The notes beneath the pieces are model-generated. The model was not told the DNA's origin. It searched no databases and saw only the letters and a list, made by a program, of their open reading frames with translations. This document shows, in pieces, positions 9,026 through 17,847 of a stretch of DNA of 64,000 bases. The stretch's first letter is position 1. Each line of letters opens with the position of its first letter. Location of the stretch: positions 4,782,501 through 4,846,500 of the forward strand of contig NZ_RCCC01000001.1 in NCBI RefSeq assembly GCF_003663825.1, read 5' to 3'. The position numbers were made by a program, and so were the translations under genes. The stretch comes from Acidovorax sp. 106. Its GTDB lineage: Bacteria > Pseudomonadota > Gammaproteobacteria > Burkholderiales > Burkholderiaceae_C.

Positions 9026-9319
9026 TCAAGGGCAAGATGGTGTCTTGCGGCAATCGTCAGGCCGGTCTTGGTCAGGCACAGGGCAGCGGTTGAGTTCAAA
9101 CGGTGACATGGCCAGCAGCGTGGTCATGGCACCCGACAACATGGTGAGCGCCCAAAAGGCAAAGAACGCCAGGGTGTAAACCCCCTGCCGAGACAACGCC
9201 AGCGGCTGTCCAAACCAGTGCAGGTCTTGGGGGTCCACCATGGCAAACACCAACACCTCCAAAGCCCCGGCGACCAAAAAAGCAGGCCAAGCAATCCACA
9301 TCAAACGCTGTGTCCACAT
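9026..9319 (-). CDS. Small two-helix membrane protein at the end of the cco operon
   Basis: A 97-residue protein with two predicted membrane helices (MWTQRLMWIAWPAFLVAGAL onward, and a VYTLAFFAFWALTMLSGAMT segment) and a Cys-containing C-terminal tail (NRCPVPDQDRPDDCR...). ATG 9319 is preceded by GGAGA at suitable spacing. I do not recognise a named family. It lies 73 bp downstream of ccoH on the same strand, so it is probably the last gene of ccoNOQPGH and may be an assembly or stability factor; that is inference from position only. Confidence 0.75.
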   Translation of the reverse strand: MWTQRLMWIAWPAFLVAGALEVLVFAMVDPQDLHWFGQPLALSRQGVYTLAFFAFWALTMLSGAMTTLLAMSPFELNRCPVPDQDRPDDCRKTPSCP

Positions 9320-9392
9320 CGTGGTGTCTCCGTATGGTTTTGAGAAGGCGTCGAAGCCTGGGCCTACCGCCATGGAGGCCCTGACCCCGCAA

Positions 9393-9680
9393 CTAGCGGG
9401 GCTGGTCTTTGAGTGGTGTCACGGCATGGTTGCGGCCCTTGAGCGCAGGTGCCATGCCGGGCTCCGGATTCTCCAGCCTCTTGTTGATGTCAATGCCTTG
9501 CTGGTAGTAGTCTTCAGCAACCACAGGGTCAGGACTGGACACTGCAATCCACAAGGTGACGAAGCCCGCCACTACGACGATCGCGGGGCCTGAGAGCACC
9601 AGCCAAACATGGCCAAACTTCCACCAAGGGGCAGCCTGGACGGGTGCGGGTGCGGGTGCTGAAGAGGAAATCGAAGACAT
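9393..9680 (-). CDS. ccoH: cbb3 oxidase assembly protein CcoH (FixH)
   Basis: A 95-residue protein with one N-terminal membrane helix (WKFGHVWLVLSGPAIVVVAG, residues ~19-38) followed by the FixH hallmark VAEDYYQQGIDINKRL. CcoH associates with the oxidase during and after assembly. It is shorter than alpha-proteobacterial FixH (about 160), as is usual for beta-proteobacterial versions. ATG 9680 has GGAG nine bases upstream; upstream in-frame starts lack one. It sits between ccoG and a small membrane protein gene in the same direction. Confidence 0.88.
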   Translation of the reverse strand: MSSISSSAPAPAPVQAAPWWKFGHVWLVLSGPAIVVVAGFVTLWIAVSSPDPVVAEDYYQQGIDINKRLENPEPGMAPALKGRNHAVTPLKDQPR

Positions 9681-9725
9681 AGCAAACTCCATCAAAACGG
9701 GTAAAACAGCGAGACCACAGGCTGC

Positions 9726-11183
9726 TTACCGAGGAACCAAAAAGACAGTTTTTTCCGATACATGGGCGCCACCACCTTCCGCCCCAATCTCAAACGTCAC
9801 AGGATGCGAACCCGGCGTTGCGGACCCATAGGGCACCTGCAAACGCACCGCCACCCAGCGTGACTGCGCAGGCTCAATGTCCACAGCAGCCTCCGATACG
9901 ACCTCCAAGCCCTCCAGCCCCTTGGCTGCTACGTGGTAGCGCTGAGGCAACTCCGTCGCATTCATGATCTGGATACGGTAGATGTTCTCCAGCTTACCGC
10001 CCGCAACGATGCGAGACAAGGCGGCACGATCCCGCACAACGTCGACCTTCAAAGGCGTTCTGGTCATCAGGCTGGCAAGCATGGCCACACACAAGGTCAC
10101 CAGCACGGCGCTGTAAATCAACACACGGGGCCGCAACACGCGCCGTAGGATCTGGGACTGCGACCAGCGCTTCACGACGCCATTCTGGGTAGTGAACCGA
10201 ATCAAGCCACGGGGGTACTTCACCTTGTCCATGACAGTGTTGCACGCATCCACGCACAACCCGCACCCAATGCACTCGTACTGCAGCCCTTTGCGAATAT
10301 CAATACCCACAGGGCACACCTGCACACACAGCGTGCAGTCGATGCAATCCCCGAGACCCTTCGCCTTGTGATCTACGGTCTTGCTGCGTGGCCCACGTGG
10401 CTCACCACGCGCAACGTCGTAGCTGACGATGAGCGTGTCCTTGTCAAACATGGCGCTCTGAAAGCGTGCATAGGGACACATGTACTTGCACACTTGCTCA
10501 CGCATGAAGCCCGCATTGCCATAGGTGGCAAAACCGTAAAACAACACCCAGAAAATCTGCCAGCTGCCCTGCAAAGCGATCAGCTCAGCGCCCAGCTCGC
10601 GGATCGGCACAAAGTAGCCAACGAAAGTGAACCCCGTCCACAGGGCTACTGCAATCCAAACGGCTTGCTTGAAAAACTTTTTCCTGACCTTTTCAAAGGT
10701 CCACGGACCGCCATCCAGGCGCAAGCGGGCACTGCGATCACCTTCGATCTTGTGCTCAATCCACATGAAGATTTCGGTGTAAACCGTTTGCGGACACGCA
10801 AACCCACACCACAAGCGCCCTGCCACCGCAGTGAACAAGAACAGAGACAGTGCTGAGATGATCAGCAGCCCCGTAAGGTAGATGAAATCCTGCGGATACA
10901 GGACCAGACCAAAAATGTAAAAGCGGCGCGCGCCCAGATCGAACAGCACCATTTGGCGCTGCCCCCACTCGAGCCAGGGCAGGCCATAAAACACCAACTG
11001 GGTCAGGAACACCATGGCCCAGCGCCACCGGGCAAACAAGCCGCTGATCGAGCGCGGGTAAATCTTCTTCTGCGCCTCGTACAGGGAGACGATCTCAACC
11101 TGACTGCTGGAAGCATCGGAGCCAGCTGCCTCGACGGGAGCGATGGGAATGACCTTGCGAGGGGACTCGCTGGGTTGCTTCAT
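9726..11183 (-). CDS. ccoG: cbb3 oxidase accessory ferredoxin-like protein CcoG (FixG/RdxA)
   Basis: A 485-residue polytopic membrane protein with about five helices and two [4Fe-4S] motifs, CIDCTLCVQVCP and CIGCGLCVDACN, in the middle of the chain (residues ~283-330). An additional PxxCGFxCPQTVYTE-like site (WCGFACPQTVYTE) lies in the membrane part. The C-terminal ~120 residues form the periplasmic Ig-like FixG_C domain. CcoG is thought to act in copper reduction for cbb3 maturation. ATG 11183 was chosen over an upstream TTG because MKQPSESPRK begins a typical polar leader. It lies 81 bp downstream of ccoP. Confidence 0.95.
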   Translation of the reverse strand: MKQPSESPRKVIPIAPVEAAGSDASSSQVEIVSLYEAQKKIYPRSISGLFARWRWAMVFLTQLVFYGLPWLEWGQRQMVLFDLGARRFYIFGLVLYPQDFIYLTGLLIISALSLFLFTAVAGRLWCGFACPQTVYTEIFMWIEHKIEGDRSARLRLDGGPWTFEKVRKKFFKQAVWIAVALWTGFTFVGYFVPIRELGAELIALQGSWQIFWVLFYGFATYGNAGFMREQVCKYMCPYARFQSAMFDKDTLIVSYDVARGEPRGPRSKTVDHKAKGLGDCIDCTLCVQVCPVGIDIRKGLQYECIGCGLCVDACNTVMDKVKYPRGLIRFTTQNGVVKRWSQSQILRRVLRPRVLIYSAVLVTLCVAMLASLMTRTPLKVDVVRDRAALSRIVAGGKLENIYRIQIMNATELPQRYHVAAKGLEGLEVVSEAAVDIEPAQSRWVAVRLQVPYGSATPGSHPVTFEIGAEGGGAHVSEKTVFLVPR

Positions 11184-11263
11184 GGTGGCGCTCTTTATTT
11201 CTTCAAAACTACTCAACCCAAACAACAAAGGGCGGTATCACCCGATACCGCCCCGTACCCAGC

Positions 11264-12172
11264 TTACTGAGCCTTGTTGTTTGACAAGCCCCAGACATAC
11301 GAGGCCAGCACCTTGATCTGGGCTTCCGTCAACTTTTCTGCCTGTGCAGGCATCTGGTTGACCTTGCCGTTGTTGATCATGGCCGTGATGGCTGCCTCAC
11401 CCCAGCCATGCAGCCAGATGTCGTCGGTCAGGTTGGGGGCACCCAGGGCCTGGTTGCCTTTGCCGTCCATGCCATGGCATGCAGCACATGCCGTGAACTT
11501 GGACTTGCCCAAAGAGGCGCGCAATGAATCATGGGGGCTGCCCGACAGGCTCAACACGTAGTGCGACAGGTTGCGCACATCTTCAGGCGTGCCAACCGCT
11601 GCAGCCATGGGAGGCATGTTGCCAATACGGCCCTTTTGCAAGGTTTCCAGAATCTTGTCTGGAGTGCCGCCGTGCAGCCAGTCGCCATCCGCCAGATTCG
11701 GGAAACCCTTGCTGCCGCGGGCATCCGAGCCATGGCATTGCGCACAGTTGTTCATGAACAAGCGCTCGCCAATCGCCTTGGCCTGCGGGTCTACCGCAAT
11801 GCCCTCAGGGGTCATGGCGGCAAAGCGTGCATACAAAGGCTCCAACTCTTTGTTGGCCTTTGCCACTTCAGCCTCGTACTCGCCCTTCTGGGTCCAGCCC
11901 AGCTTGCCAGCCGAACTTCCCAGGCCAGGGTAAGCAGCCAGGTAGCCCAAGCCAAAGATGATGGTGATCACGAACATCCACACCCACCAGCGTGGCAGGG
12001 GGTTGTTCATTTCAACCAGGTCTTCGTCCCAAACATGGCCTGTGGTGTTATCGGCCGTTGCCACGACCTTCTTGCGGCCTGCCATCCAAAGCAGTAAGGC
12101 GCAGCCGATGATGCCGATCAATGTCAGCGCGGTCACAAAGACCGACCAGAAATTGCTGGTGAAGTCACTCAT
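11264..12172 (-). CDS. ccoP: cbb3-type cytochrome c oxidase subunit III (dihaem)
   Basis: A 302-residue membrane-anchored dihaem cytochrome c that relays electrons to CcoN. Two N-terminal helices (residues ~10-30 and ~58-80) are followed by two cytochrome c domains with CAQCH near residue 142 and CAACH near 227. Axial methionines are available in NMPPMAAA and NQMPAQ. The gene follows ccoQ by 24 bp in the ccoNOQP order. Confidence 0.97.
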   Translation of the reverse strand: MSDFTSNFWSVFVTALTLIGIIGCALLLWMAGRKKVVATADNTTGHVWDEDLVEMNNPLPRWWVWMFVITIIFGLGYLAAYPGLGSSAGKLGWTQKGEYEAEVAKANKELEPLYARFAAMTPEGIAVDPQAKAIGERLFMNNCAQCHGSDARGSKGFPNLADGDWLHGGTPDKILETLQKGRIGNMPPMAAAVGTPEDVRNLSHYVLSLSGSPHDSLRASLGKSKFTACAACHGMDGKGNQALGAPNLTDDIWLHGWGEAAITAMINNGKVNQMPAQAEKLTEAQIKVLASYVWGLSNNKAQ

Positions 12173-12196
12173 GGGTTTTTCTCATTCTGGTGGAGT

Positions 12197-12334
12197 TCAT
12201 TCTTGCTCAAAGGGCAAGCGAGCAGCTTCATCAAACTTGGCGCGGTTGCGACCCATGTAGGCCCACACCCAGATGCCGATGAAGCAGGCCATCGAAGCCA
12301 GTGTGGCCACGATGCGCATGGTGGTGATGTCCAT
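12197..12334 (-). CDS. ccoQ: cbb3-type oxidase subunit CcoQ
   Basis: A 45-residue protein between ccoO and ccoP, read as MDITTMRIVATLASMACFIG... with a single membrane helix (residues ~6-27) containing IWVWAY and a charged tail RNRAKFDEAARLPFEQE. Size, single helix, F(D/E)EAA tail and position match CcoQ/FixQ, which stabilises the oxidase complex. GGAGAGCAG just upstream of ATG 12334 serves as ribosome-binding site. A longer frame on the same strand overlaps it but is out of phase and not real. Confidence 0.92.
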   Translation of the reverse strand: MDITTMRIVATLASMACFIGIWVWAYMGRNRAKFDEAARLPFEQE

Positions 12335-12346
12335 TGCTGCTCTCCT

Positions 12347-12979
12347 TTACTTGAGCGCGCGGCCCATGACTTGCAGGTAGGCAATCAGCGCATCCAGCTC
12401 GGTCTTGCCCTTGACTTCATCCGCTGCGGCCGTGATCTGCGCGTCGGTGTAAGGCACACCCACCGTGCGCAAGGCCTTCATGCGGGGCGCGACATCCGTA
12501 GGGTCAATGGTGGTCTTCTCCAGCCAAGGGTAGGCAGGCATGTTCGACTCGGGCACCACATCACGCGGATTGTTCAAGTGGATGCGATGCCATTCATCGC
12601 TGTACTTGCCGCCCACACGGTGCAGATCAGGGCCTGTGCGCTTGCTACCCCACTGGAAAGGATGGTCATACACAAACTCGCCAGCCACCGAATAGTGGCC
12701 GTAGCGCAGCGTCTCTGCACGGAAGGGACGGATCATCTGCGAGTGGCAGTTGTAGCAACCTTCGCGGATGTACACATCGCGGCCCATGAGCTGCACAGCG
12801 GTGTAGGGCTCTACACCCTTGACAGCCTCAGTGGTGGACTTCTGGAAGAACAGGGGCACGATTTCCACCAGACCGCCAATGGCGATCACCAGCAGAATCA
12901 GCACGATCATCAGGAAGTTGTTGGTTTCAATCTTCTCGTGGCTGAAACCGGTAGAAGCTTGCTTATTGTTTTGAGACAT
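12347..12979 (-). CDS. ccoO: cbb3-type cytochrome c oxidase subunit II (monohaem)
   Basis: A 210-residue protein with one N-terminal membrane anchor ([20 protein letters not shown], residues ~22-41) and a single haem c site, CYNCH near residue 74, followed by [18 protein letters not shown], a very conserved CcoO stretch. It passes electrons between CcoP and CcoN. ATG 12979 is 16 bp after the ccoN stop, with AAGGAGCC just upstream. Confidence 0.97.
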   Translation of the reverse strand: MSQNNKQASTGFSHEKIETNNFLMIVLILLVIAIGGLVEIVPLFFQKSTTEAVKGVEPYTAVQLMGRDVYIREGCYNCHSQMIRPFRAETLRYGHYSVAGEFVYDHPFQWGSKRTGPDLHRVGGKYSDEWHRIHLNNPRDVVPESNMPAYPWLEKTTIDPTDVAPRMKALRTVGVPYTDAQITAAADEVKGKTELDALIAYLQVMGRALK

Positions 12980-12995
12980 ATTGGCTCCTTAAGGC

Positions 12996-14435
12996 TCAAG
13001 CGTGGGCTGCGTTCACGGCGGGAATCGCCACCTTGACCGAGCGGCCAGAGATTGCAGTGGCCCACACGTTCCAGGCCATCACCAGCATGCCGCCCAGGTA
13101 CAGCAGACCACCGGCAACGCGGATCACATAGAAGGGGTAAGTGGCCTTCACGCTTTCAACGAAGGTGTAGGTCAGCGTGCCATCGGGGTTCACGGCGCGC
13201 CACATCAGGCCCTGCATCACACCGGCAATCCACATCGCAGCGATGTACAGCACGATGCCGATGGTGGCCATCCAGAAGTGCAGTTCAATGGCCTTGATGG
13301 AGTGCATCTTTTCGCGGCCAAACAGACGGGGCACCAGGTAGTACAGCGAGCCCATGGAGATCAAACCCACCCAGCCCAAGGCACCAGAGTGCACGTGGCC
13401 CACGGTCCAGTCGGTGTAGTGGCTCAGGGCGTTGACGGTCTTGATGGACATCATCGGGCCTTCGAATGTGGACATGCCGTAGAACGACAAGGACACGATC
13501 AGGAAGCGCAAGATAGGATCGTCGCGCAGCTTGTGCCATGCGCCAGACAGCGTCATCACGCCGTTGATCATGCCGCCCCAGCTGGGGGCCAGCAGGATGA
13601 GGGAGAACACCATACCGACGGATTGCGTCCAGTCAGGCAGCGCGGTGTAGTGCAGGTGGTGAGGACCCGCCCACATGTAAGTAAAGATCAGAGCCCAGAA
13701 GTGCACGATCGACAGGCGATACGAGTACACAGGGCGACCTGCTTGCTTGGGGATGAAGTAATACATCATGCCCAGGAAGCCTGCCGTCAGGAAGAAGCCC
13801 ACGGCATTGTGGCCGTACCACCACTGCACCATAGCGTCTTGCACACCGGCGTAGGCCGAATAGCTCTTCATGTAGCCCGCAGGCACCGCTGCACTGTTCA
13901 CCAGGTGCAACAACGCCACAGCCAGAATGAAAGCACCAAAGAACCAGTTGGCCACATAGATGTGCTTGACCTTGCGGGTACCCACCGTGCCGAAGAACAC
14001 GATGGCGTAGGACACCCAGACCAACGTGATCAGGATGTCAATGGGCCATTCCAGTTCTGCATATTCCTTGCCGGAGGTGTAGCCCAACGGCAGGCTGATC
14101 GCCGCTGCCAGGATGACCAGTTGCCAGCCCCAGAACGTGAACGAGGCCAAAGCGGGGGCAAACAACCGAACCTGGCTGGTGCGCTGCACCACGTAGTAGC
14201 TGGTAGCAAACAGCGCACAGCCGCCAAACGCGAAGATCACTGCATTGGTGTGCAGTGGACGCAAGCGACCGTAGCTAAGCCACGGAATACCGAGGTTGAG
14301 TTCAGGCCATGCCAGCTGGGCGGCGATGATGACGCCCACCAGCATGCCGACCACCCCCCAGACCACGGCCATGATAGAGAACTGCCGCACGACAGTGTCG
14401 TTGTAGTGCGCAGCATTTGTTTTTGGAAAATCCAT
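12996..14435 (-). CDS. ccoN: cbb3-type cytochrome c oxidase subunit I
   Basis: A 479-residue haem-copper oxidase catalytic subunit with about twelve membrane helices. Metal ligands are recognisable: [14 protein letters not shown] with the low-spin haem His near residue 56, the [13 protein letters not shown]uB segment in mid-chain, the [13 protein letters not shown]is pair and the [13 protein letters not shown] helix. It reduces oxygen at very low concentrations and pumps protons. ATG 14435 has AGAGGTG upstream. It is the first gene of ccoNOQPGH and is preceded by a symmetric FNR box at 14490-14503 at about the right distance for class II activation. Confidence 0.98.
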   Translation of the reverse strand: MDFPKTNAAHYNDTVVRQFSIMAVVWGVVGMLVGVIIAAQLAWPELNLGIPWLSYGRLRPLHTNAVIFAFGGCALFATSYYVVQRTSQVRLFAPALASFTFWGWQLVILAAAISLPLGYTSGKEYAELEWPIDILITLVWVSYAIVFFGTVGTRKVKHIYVANWFFGAFILAVALLHLVNSAAVPAGYMKSYSAYAGVQDAMVQWWYGHNAVGFFLTAGFLGMMYYFIPKQAGRPVYSYRLSIVHFWALIFTYMWAGPHHLHYTALPDWTQSVGMVFSLILLAPSWGGMINGVMTLSGAWHKLRDDPILRFLIVSLSFYGMSTFEGPMMSIKTVNALSHYTDWTVGHVHSGALGWVGLISMGSLYYLVPRLFGREKMHSIKAIELHFWMATIGIVLYIAAMWIAGVMQGLMWRAVNPDGTLTYTFVESVKATYPFYVIRVAGGLLYLGGMLVMAWNVWATAISGRSVKVAIPAVNAAHA

Positions 14436-14446
14436 CGGACACCTCT

Positions 14447-14462
14447 TTGTATTGCGATACAA
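14447..14462. promoter_or_regulatory. Inverted repeat in the ccoN leader
   Basis: TTGTATTGCGATACAA is a perfect 6-bp inverted repeat with a 4-base centre, 11 bp before the ccoN ATG. If transcription starts near 14456, as the FNR box predicts, it overlaps the start site, so it may be a second operator rather than an RNA hairpin. No factor can be assigned. Confidence 0.4.
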
Positions 14463-14489
14463 GTTTTAACCAGACTGGCATTGCGGTTA

Positions 14490-14503
14490 TTGACGAAAGT
14501 CAA
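14490..14503. promoter_or_regulatory. FNR box of the ccoNOQP promoter, inside the ccoS stop region
   Basis: TTGACGAAAGTCAA is a perfectly symmetric TTGAC-N4-GTCAA site centred at 14496.5. An FNR site at -41.5 predicts a start near 14455, and TTAAAA in the minus-strand sequence at about 14465-14470 could be the -10. The TGA stop of ccoS (14500-14502) lies inside the box, so regulatory and coding sequence share the bases. Confidence 0.85.
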
Positions 14504-14637
14504 CCGTCCCGGAGAATGCGCTCCCCCTCTTGCTCCACGCTCTCAAACTGCCCCCGGTACACAGCCCACCACAGGCCCGCCAGGATCATGAGCACAAGCA
14601 CCACAGACAAAGGAATCAGCAAATAAAGGATGTCCAT
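14500..14637 (-). CDS. ccoS: cbb3 oxidase maturation protein CcoS
   Basis: A 45-residue protein, MDILYLLIPLSVVLVLMILA then GLWWAVYRGQFE and an EQEGERILRD tail. The single helix followed by W-x-x-x-GQFDDLE-like residues is the CcoS signature. CcoS is needed for cofactor insertion into the oxidase. Its ATG overlaps the ccoI stop by one base (TGATG), so it is translated with the copper pump. Its last codons run into the FNR box that drives ccoN. Confidence 0.93.
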   Translation of the reverse strand: MDILYLLIPLSVVLVLMILAGLWWAVYRGQFESVEQEGERILRDG

Positions 14638-17168
14638 CAGGCGGGCTCCACAGCATTGAATGAAGAGGCTGCCGGAACAACGCCCGCAACCGTGAAAGAA
14701 GAAGGGCCGCCCTGCTCTGCCGACAGAACGGCGGGCAAGCCTCTGGACAAGCGGGCCGCGTTCAGCACCACCAACAGTGAGCTCAGCGCCATGCCCAGCC
14801 CCGCCAGCCAAGCAGGCATCCAGCCCACCACAGCCAAAGGCACGCACAGCGCGTTGTAGCCAGCCGCCCACCACAGGTTTTGGCGCACGATAGAAAGCGT
14901 CTTGCGCGCCAACATGACCGCCTGCGGCACCAGCGCCAAGCTGTCGCCCAGCACCACAAAATCCGCCCGCGAACGTGCCAGTGGCACCGATCGGCCAAAG
15001 GCAAACGACACATGGGCGCCCGCCATCACCGGGCCGTCATTGAGCCCATCGCCCACCATGGCCACATGGTGGCCTTGGGCTTGCAGCGCTTGCAGCGCTT
15101 GCAACTTGTCCTGAGGTGTGCACGCACCCCGGGCTTGTTCGATACCTGCCTGCGCTGCCACGCGCTGCACTGCTGCGGGGCGGTCGCCAGACAACATTTG
15201 CACCGCCAAGCCCGCCTGGGCCAGCGCCTGCACCACGGCAGCCGCCTCGCCACGCACATCCTCGACCAACCCAAAGCGGGCCAGTTCCAGGAACGATTCC
15301 TGGCCAGACTGAGCGCCTTCCTGCGCCAGCACCACCCACAAGGCCGTTGACTCCAGGGGCCCGGCAAGCGCTGACCCCACACCATCGGTCACTCCATCAG
15401 CCACCCCGGCATGCACAGCCGAACCCAGGCGCACACGCCCCAGCGGCTGCTGCGCAGTGCGGTCAAACACATTGGCACTCAAGCCCAAGCCTGCCTGCTC
15501 CTGCAAGTGAGTGACCAGCCAGCGCCCATCGTCTGCAGCTGCCGCCGCCACCAGCGCACGCGAGGCGGGGTGCAACGATTGCCGCGCCAACGCTGCGGCC
15601 AGCGACAGGGCCGCAGCCTTGTCCAGCGCCATGCCCGCGACCCGCACCTCCTGCAGCGCCATCGCATCGCGCGTCAGGGTGCCCGTCTTGTCAAACACCA
15701 CGGTATCGATCTGCGCCAAGGCCTCCAGTCCCTGCAGGTTGCGCACCAGCACGCCCTGCCGCGCCAGCGTACCCGCTGCCGTCAGCATGGCCACTGGGGT
15801 GGCGAGCGACAGTGCGCAAGGGCAAGTCACGATGAGCACCGCCACCGCCACCATCAATGCATGGCCTGGGTCTTTGGGCCACCACCAGGCCGCTGCCATA
15901 AAGGCCGCCAGCAATACCGCAACCAAAAAGGGCCGGGCAATGCGATCTGCAAGCTGGGCCAGGCGGGGCTTTTGCAGCGATGCGCTTTCCATCAGCGCCA
16001 CGATTTGCGCAAACCGGGTTTGTGACCCCACGCACTCCACACGAACCTGCACAGGCGACTGAAGGTTGTAGCTACCGGCCGTCACCGTGCTGCCCACAGG
16101 TCGATCCACCGGCGTGGACTCCCCCGTCAGCAGCGCCTCATCGGCCTGCGTGCTGCCCAGCGTGATGGAGCCATCGGCCGGAAACGCCTCGCCCGGCAGC
16201 ACCCGCACCGTGTCACCCACCTGCAGGCGGCGCACCGCCACGCGGGTGAATGCGCCATCAGCGCCCAGCCGTTCCACGCTGTCTGGCAGGCGGTTGAACA
16301 CCGCCTCCAAGGCGCCCGCAGTGCGATCGCGCAGCCGCAGCTCCAGCCAGCGTCCCGTCAGCAGGAAGAAGACAAACATGGTGAGCGAGTCAAAGTACAC
16401 CTCGCGCCCAAAAATCCCGTTGGGGTCAAACGTGCCTGCCGTGCTCACCACAAAGGTGATGCCCATGCCCAGGGCCACCGGCAAATCCATGCTCACACGC
16501 CGCCGGCGCACATCGCGCAGCGCACTGGCAAAGAAAGGCCCGCAGGCAAAAAAGATGACCGGCAACGAAATCACCCACGATGCCCAGCGCAGCAGTGTCT
16601 CCATCTCTTGCGACAGATCACCTGGCTGCGCCACGTAGGCAGGCCACGCGTACATCATCACCTGCATCATGCAAAAGCCAGCCACCAGCCAGCGCCACAG
16701 CGCACGGCGGTTTTCCACCTGACGCTGCCCGCGCACAAAGGCATCCATGGCGGGCATGGCCCTGTAGCCTGCGGCTTGCACCGCCGCCATCCACTGCGAT
16801 GGAACCACCCTGCCCGGCTGCCACACCACGCGGGCCCGCCGCGTGGCCGCACTCACATCGGCCTGCAACACGCCGGGCACAGACTTCAAGGCATCTTCAA
16901 TCGTGAGGGCGCACGCGGCGCAGTGCATGCCATCGAGCACCACGTGCGAATCCCACGCTGTGCTGGCCGGGTCGCTGCCTGCGGGCACTTCCAGCGCAGC
17001 ACCAGCCTCGGTGCAAGGGCGGCCAAAACCCAACCACTCCTGCGGGTCGTCCAGCAACGATGGGGCATCCGCAGGCGAAGACCCTCCCTGTGGCTGCGCT
17101 GTGCTTGGTGCAGCAGCGGTGGCGGGCGTCACCTCGGATTCGGGCGCGCCAGAGCGAAACATTGACAT
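14637..17168 (-). CDS. ccoI: Copper-translocating P1B-type ATPase CcoI (FixI)
   Basis: An 843-residue P-type ATPase that supplies copper for cbb3 oxidase assembly. Visible parts are a heavy-metal binding GMHCAAC motif (residues ~80-86), the actuator TGES, the membrane CPC motif in VTCPCALSLATPVA, phosphorylation site DKTGTLT and the hinge GDGLNDGPVM. The nucleotide-domain motif reads SLHPAS where SEHP is usual in CopA. A Ser/Pro/Ala-rich N-terminal extension (first ~45 residues) precedes the metal-binding domain. ATG 17168 or the in-frame ATG 17162 could start it. ccoS follows with a 1-bp overlap. Confidence 0.95.
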   Translation of the reverse strand: MSMFRSGAPESEVTPATAAAPSTAQPQGGSSPADAPSLLDDPQEWLGFGRPCTEAGAALEVPAGSDPASTAWDSHVVLDGMHCAACALTIEDALKSVPGVLQADVSAATRRARVVWQPGRVVPSQWMAAVQAAGYRAMPAMDAFVRGQRQVENRRALWRWLVAGFCMMQVMMYAWPAYVAQPGDLSQEMETLLRWASWVISLPVIFFACGPFFASALRDVRRRRVSMDLPVALGMGITFVVSTAGTFDPNGIFGREVYFDSLTMFVFFLLTGRWLELRLRDRTAGALEAVFNRLPDSVERLGADGAFTRVAVRRLQVGDTVRVLPGEAFPADGSITLGSTQADEALLTGESTPVDRPVGSTVTAGSYNLQSPVQVRVECVGSQTRFAQIVALMESASLQKPRLAQLADRIARPFLVAVLLAAFMAAAWWWPKDPGHALMVAVAVLIVTCPCALSLATPVAMLTAAGTLARQGVLVRNLQGLEALAQIDTVVFDKTGTLTRDAMALQEVRVAGMALDKAAALSLAAALARQSLHPASRALVAAAAADDGRWLVTHLQEQAGLGLSANVFDRTAQQPLGRVRLGSAVHAGVADGVTDGVGSALAGPLESTALWVVLAQEGAQSGQESFLELARFGLVEDVRGEAAAVVQALAQAGLAVQMLSGDRPAAVQRVAAQAGIEQARGACTPQDKLQALQALQAQGHHVAMVGDGLNDGPVMAGAHVSFAFGRSVPLARSRADFVVLGDSLALVPQAVMLARKTLSIVRQNLWWAAGYNALCVPLAVVGWMPAWLAGLGMALSSLLVVLNAARLSRGLPAVLSAEQGGPSSFTVAGVVPAASSFNAVEPA

Positions 17169-17175
17169 GGTTCAA
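17162..17175. promoter_or_regulatory. Degenerate FNR-like site over the ccoI start codon
   Basis: TTGACATGGTTCAA resembles an FNR box but has TTCAA in place of ATCAA, and it covers the ccoI ATG. An activator could not drive ccoI from here; a weak repressor role or chance is possible. Confidence 0.3.
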
Positions 17176-17202
17176 GCCTATCCGTGCAACGTGACATGCT
17201 TA

Positions 17203-17216
17203 TTGACCTGGATCAA
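17203..17216. promoter_or_regulatory. FNR box between ccoI and the usp gene
   Basis: TTGACCTGGATCAA matches the FNR consensus except for one base. It is centred at 17209.5, 41 bp from the ccoI start and 60 bp from the usp start, so it can serve either divergent gene. Centred at -41.5 for usp it predicts a start near 17251. Confidence 0.8.
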
Positions 17217-17269
17217 GTCGCAAAAGATGACGCATCCTAAGCTTCTTCCATCACTTTGAGGAGCCCATC

Positions 17270-17713
17270 ATGTACAAACGCATCCTGATCGCAACCGACG
17301 GTTCGCCCTTGTCCGACAAGGCGGTGGAAAGCGGCCTGTCCCTCGCCGCACTGACCGGCGCCTCCGTGGTGGCACTCAAGGTGGTGCCCCGCTACCCCCG
17401 CAGCTACTTCGAAGGCGGCATGCCGGTGGAGGCTGGCGACGTCAAGCGCATCGAAGGCCAATGGGGCGACGCCGCACAGGTTTTGGTCGATGCCATCAAG
17501 GCCAAGGGTGTGGAACAAGGGGTCACGGTCAAGGCCGTCACCGCCAAGTCCGACATGGTGGCCGAGGCCGTGATTGCCGCCGCCAAAAAGCACAAGTGCG
17601 ACCTGATCGTGATGGCATCGCACGGCCGCAAGGGCATCAAGCGCCTGCTGCTGGGCAGCGAAACGCAGCATGTGCTGACGCATTCGCACATCCCTGTACT
17701 GGTGCTGCGCTAA
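17270..17713 (+). CDS. Universal stress protein (UspA family)
   Basis: A 147-residue single-domain Usp protein. It begins YKRILIATDGSPLSDKAV and ends with the ATP-binding signature SHGRKGIKRLLLGSET (G-2x-G-9x-G-S/T) and HSHIPVLVLR, so it probably binds ATP. Such proteins are commonly part of FNR/ANR regulons and aid low-oxygen survival. It is divergent from ccoI with an FNR box between them. GAGGAG lies about ten bases before ATG 17270. A strong terminator follows at 17788-17818. Confidence 0.95.
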   Translation: MYKRILIATDGSPLSDKAVESGLSLAALTGASVVALKVVPRYPRSYFEGGMPVEAGDVKRIEGQWGDAAQVLVDAIKAKGVEQGVTVKAVTAKSDMVAEAVIAAAKKHKCDLIVMASHGRKGIKRLLLGSETQHVLTHSHIPVLVLR

Positions 17714-17737
17714 GCACCAAAACATGCATCAAAACAG

Positions 17738-17785
17738 GCTCTAGCGCTTATCCAAAAAGCGCTAGAAGCTATTGAAACCATAGCA
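17738..17785 (+). repeat. AGCGCTTAT family dispersed repeat, copy 1
   Basis: About 48 bp: an inverted repeat CTAGCGCTT / AAGCGCTAG, then AGAAGCTATT and an ATAGCA end. It is one of eight relatives in this window. This copy lies between the usp stop and its terminator. Confidence 0.85.
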
Positions 17786-17786
17786 A

Positions 17787-17824
17787 AACACCGAGAAGGC
17801 TCCGCGCCCTCTCGGTGTTTTTTA
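17787..17824. terminator. Bidirectional rho-independent terminator (usp / livF)
   Basis: A 9-bp stem ACACCGAGA / TCTCGGTGT with a 13-base loop is flanked by A4 on the left and T6 on the right. It can end usp transcription on the plus strand and liv operon transcription on the minus strand. Confidence 0.9.
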
Positions 17825-17847
17825 TTCCCGCCTGGGTTGCGGGTGAC

